Shown here in pieces: positions 17,659 through 25,691 of a stretch of 64,000 nucleotides of DNA. The translations under genes were made by a program, and so were the position numbers. Each line of letters opens with the position of its first letter. Positions within the stretch are counted from its first letter, which is position 1. Below the pieces are notes generated by a model. That model did no database searches and had not been told where the DNA came from. It saw only the letters and a program-made list of their open reading frames with translations. Source of the DNA: an uncultured Dehalococcoidia bacterium (GTDB taxonomy: Bacteria > Chloroflexota > Dehalococcoidia > Lucifugimonadales > UBA1123); NCBI GenBank assembly GCA_958296105.1, contig OY282441.1, positions 779,800-843,799 on the forward strand, read 5' to 3'.

Positions 17659-18534
17659 ATGGCTGGAGAAGAGGCCGACGACACGGGGTTCGCGGCGAGC
17701 TGGCGCGGGGGTACTCCGCTAGGCGCGCCAGCGGGAAAGCTAGACAGACAGGAGAAGCTGGACCAATTGCTCTCTCTATTCGACATGCACGTTCACACCA
17801 ATCAGGGAAGCCCCGACAGCGGGCTGACGCCGGAGGAGATGGTCGAGGACGCGCGCCGTCTGGGGCTGACTGGCATCATGGTCACGGAACACGACGGCTG
17901 GCCGCGTCACGACTTCGAGGCGTTTCGCAGGACGGTCGACGACATCGTCCTAATCCGCGCTCTCGAAGTTTACACTCCGCTCGGTCACGTGATCACCATG
18001 GGGCTGGAGGGACACGTGGCGGGCTACGGGGACAGTATAGAGGTCATTCGCACGCTGCGGCGCGAGGTGGACAAGGTGGGCGGGTTCATGATTCTCGCGC
18101 ATCCGTTCAGGTTCCTGTTCGACCTGCCGCACTACACGCAGAACATGCTGTTCCAAGACGCTGAGCGCATTCCGCAGAGTGCGGACGAGGCGGCGAAGCA
18201 CCGGGTGTTCGAGCTGGTGGACGAGGTGGAGGTGGTGAACGGGGGCAACATCGAGGTGGAGAACCGCTTCGCGCAGGAGGTGGCCGCTATACATGGCTTC
18301 TGGGGAACCGGCGGCTCTGACGCGCACTCGCTGGACGGGCTGGCGCGCGGGGTCACTGCGTTCATGGGAGACGTGCGCGGGGAGGCGGACATGCTCGAGG
18401 CGCTGCGCGCGGGCGACTTCGCCCCAGTGGAGAGCTTCCACGTGGGCAAGCCGGTCAACTACGGGCGGGCAAGCTGGCTGAAGCCGGAGATGCTGCTGGG
18501 ACGGGCGGCGCGACACGAGAGCGCGGCCGGCTGA
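17659..18534 (+). CDS. PHP-domain metal-dependent hydrolase
   Basis: A 291-residue protein with all four PHP metal-binding motifs: 'DMHVHTNQGSPDSG' (about residue 42), 'VTEHDGWPRH' (about 75), 'LAHPFRF' (about 145) and 'GGSDAHS' (about 215). PHP enzymes are trinuclear metal phosphoesterases such as histidinol phosphatase and RNase AM. The ATG follows the preceding stop directly, suggesting coupling, though no good ribosome site is seen and homology begins near residue 40. Linked to the transporter genes; a role in processing the imported solute is inference. Confidence 0.88.
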   Translation: MAGEEADDTGFAASWRGGTPLGAPAGKLDRQEKLDQLLSLFDMHVHTNQGSPDSGLTPEEMVEDARRLGLTGIMVTEHDGWPRHDFEAFRRTVDDIVLIRALEVYTPLGHVITMGLEGHVAGYGDSIEVIRTLRREVDKVGGFMILAHPFRFLFDLPHYTQNMLFQDAERIPQSADEAAKHRVFELVDEVEVVNGGNIEVENRFAQEVAAIHGFWGTGGSDAHSLDGLARGVTAFMGDVRGEADMLEALRAGDFAPVESFHVGKPVNYGRASWLKPEMLLGRAARHESAAG

Positions 18535-18550
18535 CGAGCCGAGTGGTGGA

Positions 18551-19513
18551 GTGAAAGCGCTGCTGGCTGACCGCATAGCCGATCCCGGCGCGGAGATGCT
18601 GCGCGAGGCTGGGATCGAAGTCATCTCGGACCCGAATCTGAGTGGGGATGCGCTGGCTGCCGCCACAGCCGAGACGGGCGCGGATGTCTTGGTGGTCAGG
18701 AGTACGCGGGTCACGGCGGACACGCTGCGCGCGGGGCGGCTGAAGCTGGTGGTTCGAGCGGGCGCGGGGCTGGATACGATAGACGTAGCCACTGCCGCCG
18801 AGCTCGGCGTTCGGGTGGCGAACTGTCCGGGGAGCAACGCGGCGGCGGTGGCGGAGCTTGCGTTCGGGCTGCTGATCGCGCTGGACAGGCACATCGCGGA
18901 CAACGTGGCGGATCTGCGCGTCGGACGCTGGAACAAGCAAGGCTACTCGAAGGCGCGGGGTCTGCGCGGCAGCACGCTCGGACTTCTGGGAACGGGCGCG
19001 ACGGGGCGGGCGATGATTCCGATTGCGCGCGCCTTCGGGATGGAGGTCATCGCGTGGAGCAGGTCGCTCTCCCCTGCCCTAGCGTCCGAGCTTGGCGTGG
19101 ACCGAAGGGCGCGCGCGGTGGAGGTGGCTCGGGATGCGGACGTGGTGAGTGTCCACGTTGCGCTGACTGCGGACACGCGCCATCTGGTGAACGCGGCGCT
19201 GCTGTCGGCGATGAGGCCGGGGGGATACCTGATCAACACGTCGCGCGCGGAGGTGGTGGACGAGGGCGCGCTTGCCGAAGCCGTGCGCTCGAAGGGGCTG
19301 CGCGCAGGGCTGGACGTGTTCGAGGGGGAGCCGCCGACTCCGATGCCCAGTCCGGTCTCGAACGCGCTGTTCGGGCTGCCGGGCGTCATAGGGACGCACC
19401 ACATAGGCGGCGCGACGGCTCAGGCGCACCGAGCGGTTGCGGAAGAGATGGCGCGGGCAGTGATAGAGTTTGCGCTGACGGGACGGGCGGGAAATCCTGT
19501 GGAGCTTCTGTGA
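18551..19513 (+). CDS. D-2-hydroxyacid dehydrogenase, SerA-like
   Basis: A 320-residue NAD-dependent dehydrogenase. The substrate Arg lies in 'VVRAGAGLDTIDV' (about residue 75), the Rossmann motif is 'LGLLGTGATGRAM' (about 143), 'PGGYLINTSRAEVVDEGAL' is the family signature, the Glu is in 'DVFEGEPPTPM' and the catalytic His in 'GTHHIGGAT'. It resembles the catalytic part of phosphoglycerate dehydrogenase but lacks the regulatory ACT domain, so it could act on phosphoglycerate, glyoxylate or another 2-oxoacid. GTG start at 18551, 16 bases after the PHP stop, so it is probably the last gene of the operon. Confidence 0.9.
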   Translation: MKALLADRIADPGAEMLREAGIEVISDPNLSGDALAAATAETGADVLVVRSTRVTADTLRAGRLKLVVRAGAGLDTIDVATAAELGVRVANCPGSNAAAVAELAFGLLIALDRHIADNVADLRVGRWNKQGYSKARGLRGSTLGLLGTGATGRAMIPIARAFGMEVIAWSRSLSPALASELGVDRRARAVEVARDADVVSVHVALTADTRHLVNAALLSAMRPGGYLINTSRAEVVDEGALAEAVRSKGLRAGLDVFEGEPPTPMPSPVSNALFGLPGVIGTHHIGGATAQAHRAVAEEMARAVIEFALTGRAGNPVELL

Positions 19514-19557
19514 AGTGGCGGCTTGGACGGACAGACAGCGGCGGCAGGGCGCTGGTC

Positions 19558-21900
19558 TCAGCGGTATGCGTAGCGCTTTCCGCTCACGGACGGTTCGGCG
19601 GCGAGCTGGCGGCGGATTTCCGAGACGGTTTCAGCATCCATTCCGAGCGCGGCGCATACGGATTCGTCCAAGGCGTGGCGCGTTTCGCAAGCGTTCATAT
19701 GCGGCAGTGGCAGCATCGCCTGTCCCGCCAAGGCGTCGTATGTCATCGCCAGCGTCCAGACCGCGCCTGAGCCTATCTTGGCGAAGTCGGGGACGAACAG
19801 TTTTCTAAGGTCGTCCATAGAGAATTGGGGATATGACGGGATTTTGTTCGAGCGGTTGCCCAACATCGCCAGTATGCCCGTGGACGAGTTGAGATACGCG
19901 CAAATGGCTTTTTCCAGAAGCTCTTGGGAGACGTTCCGCACTTCGGGCTTGCACGGAACCCACGCCGACCCCAGCGCTCGCTGGTCGAGCCTTACGCTCA
20001 GCATTCTGACGGTGTTCAGCCGCGCTCGCGTGGGCAGCATCAGAAATCCGCGCTGACTCCAAAGACGCCGCGCCGCCGCCGTCTTCCCATTCTTGGGGAC
20101 GATGTAGGTGTCGGTATTGGCGGACATGGTCTGTATGACGTTGGTCTTGTGGTGGTACAGCGCCCTCATGCCGTCTTTGCCCGGCATGGCGGAGCGGTCG
20201 AAAACTCCTCTTATTCCTCGTCCATCAGGCCCTATGTGCGCAATCCCGCTGAGGGCGGTAGAAGAGAGCATGTCTCCCCGCGCCAGATCCAAGAAGCGCT
20301 CGCACAGGTATGGGGACAGGAATTGGACGCCGCCCCAATCGCCCGCCGCGATTCTGTCGGATGGCCACTCTTGGACGACGCCGAAAGCCCGAGTCTCCAC
20401 GACGCCGTTTTCTATTGCCTGCGCCAAGCTGATCGCGTCCGCGGGAGTGGATGGATTGACAGCCAAGTTGACTATTCGAGTCGGCGGCTTGGGCTTCTCG
20501 GAATCGCTCCAGCTGCGACAGATGAGCAGCATTTCGCCAATGCTAGTATTTTCGGAAAAGTAGATGCGCTCCGGATCATGCGATGTCACGATTGTCTCGA
20601 CGTGATAGCTGCGCCCGAGGAATTGGCGTATTCCGAGAGAAGAGGCGTTCGTAGAAGTCACGAGTGGCAGGATTGCCGCCAGCGTCCCGGATTCGGTCTT
20701 TTTGATGTAGTCCGCTAGAACTATGAAGGCGTTGCCGTTGCTGGAAAGATGCACGGGTTTGTTCGAGAAGAGTTGTTTTTCCCTCGCCTTCATCTTCATC
20801 TCGTCGGCGCGGCTGAACTGGTCATGTCGCAGGCTGTCGCGGGTAAACGGCGGGTTCATTATCACCAAATCGGCGGGGTCCGGTCGAAGCATGTCTTCGC
20901 CGCTGTCGATCTGAGTGACGCGCTGAGCGGCGTTGGGCCAAGACATCAGCTTGGGTTTCTGATCCAAGAACTCCAACGAGCCAAGAAAGGCGTCTCCCGC
21001 GCCGTCCACGCCGAGGAACGTTCTGCCTATCTTCATGTTCTGGAATCGGGTACTCGGCGAGAGTAAGCCGAGCGTCGTAGCCGCCATGTGGGTCGCCGTC
21101 AGGTTCACGTCGTATCCGCTCAGCGCCCGCTCGATGAGCGCCCGCGCCGAAGGGTCGTGATCTCGCGTTCGGGGCGCCAGGTCTCGGATGCGCTCGGCGG
21201 AAGCCATGAGCAAGGTTCCCGTTCCACAGGCGGGGTCTATGATTCGCAGCCCGTCGAGCGCGTCCGGCGCGTCCCAATCGCGCATGTCTTCGGTGATGGC
21301 GAGCGACGCCAGCAGAGTCGCGGCGGCGGTGGTGGTGTAGAAGGAGCCGTCGTAGCGAGCGGTGTCCAGCACAGTGTGGAAGATGCGCCCCATCAGGTCG
21401 TGCCTTATGCCGGCGATGTTTCCCGCCACTTCCAATGCCGCCTTTGCGGTCTCTCGAATGGCGGCGGTGAACGCGGAATCTGGCGGGCAGGCATGGAGCG
21501 CGGCTCTGCCCGTCTCGAATATGGGTCTGTAATCCAGCGCAAGAATCAGGTTCCAGGCGTCCGAGAATGCGGTGGTGGGGTCGGCGGAGTCGGCGCAGTC
21601 CCGCGCCATGCTCGGCGGCCACTTTGCGGTGAACGGGGCGGCGGGCGACGCTCTGTTGTCCAACTTCGGTTCGAGCGTCTTCAGGTGGACGTCCAAGCGC
21701 GCGTGAAACATTACCGCCGTAGCCACCACCAGCAGCGAGCGCTTGGCGGCTTTGTCCCATCGCGCTCCCCTGCCTTTGGCGGGCGGCAGATCGAGACGCT
21801 GGGCGAGAAGTCTTTTCTGCGCCTCGCTCAGACGCGCCACGCCAGCGTCGAGGCTGGCCGACAGAGAGGCTGCCACGTGGTCGGGGTTGCCCAGCTGCAT
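19558..21900 (-). CDS. N6-adenine DNA methylase, C-terminal part of nuclease-methylase
   Basis: A 780-residue product with the methyltransferase motifs 'IDPACGTGTLLMASAERI' (motif I, SAM binding, about residue 225) and 'DLVIMNPPFTRD' (motif IV, N6-adenine, about 340), followed by a 400-residue region that would hold the target recognition domain. Read alone from ATG 21900 it is complete as a methylase, but the frame is open upstream to the G run at 21985-21994, and one more base in that run would join it to the nuclease-like segment at 21828-22340. The whole would be a single-chain type IIG-like restriction-modification protein of about 920 residues. Either a split gene, a phase-variable gene or a sequencing error. 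Confidence 0.85.
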   Translation of the reverse strand: MQLGNPDHVAASLSASLDAGVARLSEAQKRLLAQRLDLPPAKGRGARWDKAAKRSLLVVATAVMFHARLDVHLKTLEPKLDNRASPAAPFTAKWPPSMARDCADSADPTTAFSDAWNLILALDYRPIFETGRAALHACPPDSAFTAAIRETAKAALEVAGNIAGIRHDLMGRIFHTVLDTARYDGSFYTTTAAATLLASLAITEDMRDWDAPDALDGLRIIDPACGTGTLLMASAERIRDLAPRTRDHDPSARALIERALSGYDVNLTATHMAATTLGLLSPSTRFQNMKIGRTFLGVDGAGDAFLGSLEFLDQKPKLMSWPNAAQRVTQIDSGEDMLRPDPADLVIMNPPFTRDSLRHDQFSRADEMKMKAREKQLFSNKPVHLSSNGNAFIVLADYIKKTESGTLAAILPLVTSTNASSLGIRQFLGRSYHVETIVTSHDPERIYFSENTSIGEMLLICRSWSDSEKPKPPTRIVNLAVNPSTPADAISLAQAIENGVVETRAFGVVQEWPSDRIAAGDWGGVQFLSPYLCERFLDLARGDMLSSTALSGIAHIGPDGRGIRGVFDRSAMPGKDGMRALYHHKTNVIQTMSANTDTYIVPKNGKTAAARRLWSQRGFLMLPTRARLNTVRMLSVRLDQRALGSAWVPCKPEVRNVSQELLEKAICAYLNSSTGILAMLGNRSNKIPSYPQFSMDDLRKLFVPDFAKIGSGAVWTLAMTYDALAGQAMLPLPHMNACETRHALDESVCAALGMDAETVSEIRRQLAAEPSVSGKRYAYR

Positions 21901-22340
21901 CGGGGCGAGTCTGATGACGCGCGCCAGATCGTCGATGTCCGCGCTGCCCCAGCTGGGGGTCTCCGAATTAGAACTGACGTTCGTGGGGGGGGGGTAACTC
22001 TAATAGTCCACAGCAAATCGCTGTGGGTAATCCCATCGCGCTCGACGATGCCATCTGGGTAGCAGACGGCTATGGCGCAATCGGCAAGCCCTTGACTCAA
22101 TCGGCGGTCTGCGTCTCTTACCGCCTCGCGCTTCTTGGCGCTCGTCTGACCCTGCTCGGCTTCGAGCGCTATCCTCACGGGGCCAAGGCGAATGTCCACG
22201 TCTATGCGGCGGCCCTGCCGCATACTCTCTTGCCGAGCGTCCAACCCTCGCTCGCGCAACAGCTCGGCGAGCCAAACGTTCAGTGTATGTTCGTGTTCGC
22301 GCACAGTCATATCGTCGAGTTTCGCAGGTGTGGGTGGCAA
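21828..22340 (-). CDS. Nuclease-like N-terminal segment of the nuclease-methylase
   Basis: The first 115 residues read 'VREHEHTLNVWLAELLRERG' and then 'RRIDVDIRLGPVRIALEAEQG', a D...ExE pattern compatible with a PD-(D/E)XK nuclease core, and 'GLADCAIAVCYPDGIVERD'. After the poly-C of the coding strand (G run 21985-21994) the frame turns into nonsense rich in Ser, Arg and Pro, while the sensible continuation 'NSETPSWGSADIDDLARVIRLAPMQL' is in the methylase frame. So the real product most likely continues into the methylase. ATG 22340 or the ATG at 22310 ('MTVREHEHTL') may start it; neither has a clear ribosome site. Confidence 0.65.
   Translation of the reverse strand: MPPTPAKLDDMTVREHEHTLNVWLAELLRERGLDARQESMRQGRRIDVDIRLGPVRIALEAEQGQTSAKKREAVRDADRRLSQGLADCAIAVCYPDGIVERDGITHSDLLWTIRVTPPPRTSVLIRRPPAGAARTSTIWRASSDSPRCSWATPTTWQPLCRPASTLAWRV
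21985..21994. repeat. 10-base G homopolymer, candidate phase switch
   Basis: Ten consecutive G (C on the coding strand) at the exact point where the nuclease frame must pass into the methylase frame. Adding one base restores a single open frame. Long homopolymers of this kind drive on/off switching of restriction-modification genes in other bacteria; they are also the commonest site of sequencing error. Confidence 0.6.
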
Positions 22341-22540
22341 GGCACGCCACCATTATACATACGCAACGCTTGCGGCGTTATCCGCAGCTCGTCGCCATTC
22401 TCTATCGAAGCGCGCTCTTCTTTGGTGATGAACTCCAAGACGGCGGGGCTGCCTGATTCCAGCACTTTGGCGGCGGTCTGTATCGCGGGGACGATGTGGT
22501 CGGGCTGTTCTATTGCGTAAGTCTTGGGACATTTTGACAC
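22330..22540 (-). pseudogene. C-terminal fragment of a TPP-dependent enzyme
   Basis: The minus frame reads 'YAIEQPDHIVPAIQTAAKVLESGSPAVLEFITKEE', which matches the last 40 residues of acetolactate-synthase-like thiamine pyrophosphate enzymes (typically 'PDEIVPAIRRA...PAVLEFIT'). The rest of that 550-residue gene is absent. It appears to be a remnant cut off when the restriction and toxin-antitoxin genes on either side arrived. The ATG at 22540 lacks a ribosome site, so expression is doubtful. Confidence 0.5.
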
Positions 22541-22630
22541 CGAACGGGCGGGAAAGCGAATTAGCGCGCTGTGACACTGAGGACGTTCAAGCCGTTGACT
22601 CTATTATCCCACCGCGTTATCGTCTTTGGG

Positions 22631-23206
22631 TTGAACAGATTTGCAGACAGAAACACCGAACGGCTGTTCAATGGTCAGGTCGTCCGTCGCATACCAGCTG
22701 ATATCCAGCGGCGCGCGCGGATGAGATTGCAGCGTGTGATTACGGCTGTCGCACTCGGCGACCTTCGGCTTCCGCCGTCCCATCGGCTCGAAATACTGCG
22801 CGGAGACCGCAGGGGGCAGTACAGCATCCGCATCAACGATCAGTGGCGTGTCTGCTTAGCTTGGACTGAACGAGGGGCTGTGGAAAAGGAAGGGGTGTCA
22901 ATGTCCATCGCTGACCCGATCCACCCAGGCGAACATCTCGCAGAGATACTTGGCGAGCTAAATATCAGCCAGTACCGGCTGGCGAAGACGATTGGCGTCC
23001 CGCCGCGCCGCGTCAACGAGATAGTTCGTGGTCGACGCTCTATCACCGCCGACACAGCTATACGAATTGGCAAAGCGCTCGGCATGGCTCCGGAGTCTTG
23101 GCTGAACCTCCAGCGGCTCTACGATCTGGACGTCGCTCGCGCCTCGACGGACACCAGCGAGATCGAGCCGCTGGCTGCGGCTGTGACGTCAGCGTCGGAT
23201 CAGTGA
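22631..23206 (+). CDS. HigB-HigA toxin-antitoxin in one reading frame
   Basis: The first 80 residues ('NRFADRNTERLFNG' to 'GQYSIRINDQWRVCLAW') are a HigB-type RelE-fold mRNase. Instead of the normal end with Asp-Tyr-His and a stop, the frame runs through 'TERGAVEKEG' into a complete HigA antitoxin, 'MSIADPIHPGEHLAEILGELNISQYRLAKTIGVPPRRVNEIVRG', an XRE-type helix-turn-helix. The HigA ATG at 22901 has its own AAGGAAGGGG site, so antitoxin may also be made alone. The toxin lacks the terminal catalytic residues and may be inactive or act as a co-repressor. Homology points to TTG 22631 as start; an in-frame ATG lies at 22571. Confidence 0.85.
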   Translation: MNRFADRNTERLFNGQVVRRIPADIQRRARMRLQRVITAVALGDLRLPPSHRLEILRGDRRGQYSIRINDQWRVCLAWTERGAVEKEGVSMSIADPIHPGEHLAEILGELNISQYRLAKTIGVPPRRVNEIVRGRRSITADTAIRIGKALGMAPESWLNLQRLYDLDVARASTDTSEIEPLAAAVTSASDQ

Positions 23207-23308
23207 ATTCGGTCCGCGATGCCGCGTCTGGACGCTTTGGCGCGTGTCCAATATAATTCGAGGCGAGCTTGGCGATGGCTGGGCATCCACTCAACAGGAG
23301 CGCACTCA

Positions 23309-24352
23309 ATGGCAGACGATACGATCCGCATAGGCTACGTGGGGGCCGGGGGAAATACCAGACTGAGACACCTGCCGGGCTTTGCGGCGATCGAGGGGGT
23401 GGAGAACGTCAGCGTGTCGAACCGCAGCCGCGAGTCGAGTCAGCGGGTGGCGGAGGAGTTCGGGCTGAGTACGGTCTATGACTCCTGGGCGGAGCTGATC
23501 GAGGCGGACGATACGGACGCGATCTGCATAGGCACCTGGCCGTATATGCACAAGGCGCTGGTCTTGGCTTCGCTCGAAGCGGGCAAGCACGTTATGACCG
23601 AGGCGCGGATGACGATGAACTCCGCGGACGCGCGGGAGATGCTGGCGGCGTCTCTCGAATGTCCGGGACTCGTGGCTCAGATAGTCCCCGCTCCGCATAC
23701 GCTCAGGATAGACGCCACGATCAAGGAGATGATCGGCGGCGGCTACTTCGGCGATGTGCTGTCGGCGGATATCACCGTCCACCAAGGGGGGTTCGTGGAT
23801 CGAGACTCGGGGCTTCACTGGCGGCACAATCGGGATCTCTCGGGCAACAACATCATGCAGATGGGCATATGGTACGAGGCGATCATGCGCTGGTTCGGCC
23901 CGGCGGAGGCTGTAACGGCGGTGGGACGGGTGAACGTAAAGCATCGAACGGGATGGGACGGCGGCATCGCGTACATAGATATCCCCGACCACGTCGAGAT
24001 TTTGATAGAGTTCGGCTCAGGCCCTGTGGCGCGTCTGCGGCTGAGCTCGGTCACGGGGCTGGCGCCGGCGGATGGGGTGTGGATATTCGGCTCGGAAGGC
24101 ACTGTTCACGTGGATTCCGCCTCTATGACGATGCGCGGGGGCAGAAGGGGCGACGGCGAGCTGGCGGAGATCGAGATAGCCGAGGAGAAGCAGGGCGGCT
24201 GGCGGGTGGAAGAGGAGTTCATCAACGCGATCCGCGGGGTGGAGCCGATCACGCACACCAGCTTCTTCGACGGTGTGCGCTACATGGAGTTTACGGACGC
24301 GGTGACGATCAGTATGCAGACGGGCGGGCGGGTGACGCTGCCGCTGGTGTAA
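23309..24352 (+). CDS. Gfo/Idh/MocA family oxidoreductase
   Basis: A 347-residue NAD(P)-dependent oxidoreductase. The Rossmann start 'IRIGYVGAGGNTRLRHLPGF' (GxGG) and 'EAGKHVMTEARMTMNSADAREM' in place of the usual EKPxA motif place it in the family; the substitution of the Lys-Pro by 'EARMT' is unusual, since the lysine is generally catalytic. ATG 23309 has AGGAG 7 bases upstream. Members act on sugars, inositols and other polyols. It is followed 42 bases later by an aminotransferase on the same strand, so the two may be one unit. Confidence 0.88.
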   Translation: MADDTIRIGYVGAGGNTRLRHLPGFAAIEGVENVSVSNRSRESSQRVAEEFGLSTVYDSWAELIEADDTDAICIGTWPYMHKALVLASLEAGKHVMTEARMTMNSADAREMLAASLECPGLVAQIVPAPHTLRIDATIKEMIGGGYFGDVLSADITVHQGGFVDRDSGLHWRHNRDLSGNNIMQMGIWYEAIMRWFGPAEAVTAVGRVNVKHRTGWDGGIAYIDIPDHVEILIEFGSGPVARLRLSSVTGLAPADGVWIFGSEGTVHVDSASMTMRGGRRGDGELAEIEIAEEKQGGWRVEEEFINAIRGVEPITHTSFFDGVRYMEFTDAVTISMQTGGRVTLPLV

Positions 24353-24394
24353 AACTGGCGCAGCCATCGAACAGAGTCAGCAGGAGTGACGATA

Positions 24395-25591
24395 TTGGAC
24401 TACACGAATCTGTTTACGAAAGACATGCCTGCCGAGGTGGCGGGGCCGCCGGGACAGGCGGAAGACACGAAATACACCTTCTCGGTGACGTACACCGACC
24501 GCGACACGATGCCGGTGCAGGGGTTCGTGGACGCGCTGGCGGACATCATGCCGCGCGAGGGGGTGGAGCTTGCCAAGTATCCGCCGCCGCAGGGACACGT
24601 GGGCCTGCGCGAGTACATCGCACAGGCGCTTCACGACAACCGCGGGATGGACGTTCCGGTGGATAACATCTTCCTCAGCGCGGGCGCGGGCGGCGCGGTG
24701 GGGACGATACTGGACGCCTTCATAGACGCGGGGGACACGGTGCTGGTGGAGGAGTTCTGCTACTCCGGCACGCTGGGAATGCTGATGGGAAAGCGCGCCA
24801 ACGTGATCCACGTTCGCAGCGACGAGAACGGCATGGATACGGACGCGCTGGAACAGACGGTCAAGGGGCTGGTCGCCGGCGGTACGCAGCCGAAGCTGAT
24901 ATACACGATCAGCGTCTATCAGAACCCGATGGGCATGACGCTCAGCGCCGAGCGGCGCAGGCGCATGGTGGAGATATCGCAGACCTACGGCATCCCGATA
25001 CTGGAGAACGAGTCCTACGCCGATTTCCGCATAGACGGCGACCCGCTGCCGCAGGCGATGTACGGCATGGACGATCAGGGCGGGGTGTCTCACGTGTCGG
25101 CGTACACGAAGCTGCTGGGCTGCGGGCTGAGGCTGGGCTTCGGCGTGGTGCCCGATCCTGTCAAGGAGGTGGTGGGCAAGCTGCGATTCGGCGCGTCTCC
25201 GAGTCATTTGGCGTCCATGGCGGTGTTCGAGTATCTGAACACTCACGGGGACGAGTACATAGCTGAGGTGGCGCGCTCGCTGGGGGCGAAGCGCGATGCG
25301 ATGCTGGCGGCGCTGGGCGAGCATTTTCCGCCAAGCTGCGAGTGGAGCAACCCGCACGGGGGAATGATGCTCTGGGGCAGGCTGCCAGAAGGCGCGGACA
25401 CGTGGAACACGCTGGAGAAGGCGGTGGCCGCAGGTGTCAAGTACAATCCGGGCGCGGTGTACCGAGCCACGCGCGAACCGAACAACTACATGCGGCTGAC
25501 GTACAGCTACCACGACGTGGACGAGATACGGGACGGCATAGCCATCCTAGCGGGGGTGTTCGAGCGGGAGGGGCTGTTCGAGGGCGCGTAG
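24395..25591 (+). CDS. PLP-dependent aminotransferase, class I/II
   Basis: About 398 residues of fold-type I aminotransferase resembling the aminoadipate/MocR-type catalytic domain: 'YPPPQGHVGLREYIAQAL', 'LSAGAGGAVGTILDAFIDAGDTVLVEE', 'YTISVYQNPMGMTLSAERR', and 'SAYTKLLGCGLRLGF', where the usual Schiff-base Lys is in 'YTKLL'. TTG 24395 has AGGAG 8 bases upstream; the GTG at 24386 overlaps that site. A paralogue with the same architecture lies at 27482-28690, with the TcmP pair between them. Substrate is unknown. Confidence 0.88.
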   Translation: MDYTNLFTKDMPAEVAGPPGQAEDTKYTFSVTYTDRDTMPVQGFVDALADIMPREGVELAKYPPPQGHVGLREYIAQALHDNRGMDVPVDNIFLSAGAGGAVGTILDAFIDAGDTVLVEEFCYSGTLGMLMGKRANVIHVRSDENGMDTDALEQTVKGLVAGGTQPKLIYTISVYQNPMGMTLSAERRRRMVEISQTYGIPILENESYADFRIDGDPLPQAMYGMDDQGGVSHVSAYTKLLGCGLRLGFGVVPDPVKEVVGKLRFGASPSHLASMAVFEYLNTHGDEYIAEVARSLGAKRDAMLAALGEHFPPSCEWSNPHGGMMLWGRLPEGADTWNTLEKAVAAGVKYNPGAVYRATREPNNYMRLTYSYHDVDEIRDGIAILAGVFEREGLFEGA

Positions 25592-25637
25592 AGCGGAAAG
25601 GCGCAGTGTCCCATGAGATCTTGGCAGAACACGTCTA

Positions 25638-25667
25638 TTGCATACAGAACATATGTTGTGATAGAAT
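25638..25667 (+). promoter_or_regulatory. Promoter with SOS-box-like operator for TcmP pair
   Basis: TTGCAT (25638-25643), 18 bases, TAGAAT (25662-25667). Inside the spacer at 25647-25658 is GAACATATGTTG, one base off the GAACATATGTTC core of Gram-positive-type LexA boxes. Nearly the same sequence in the same place is found at 53596-53607 before the phage genes. Binding by LexA or another repressor would block the promoter. Confidence 0.55.
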
Positions 25668-25691
25668 CTGTCAATGTGAGAGGGGCCAATT

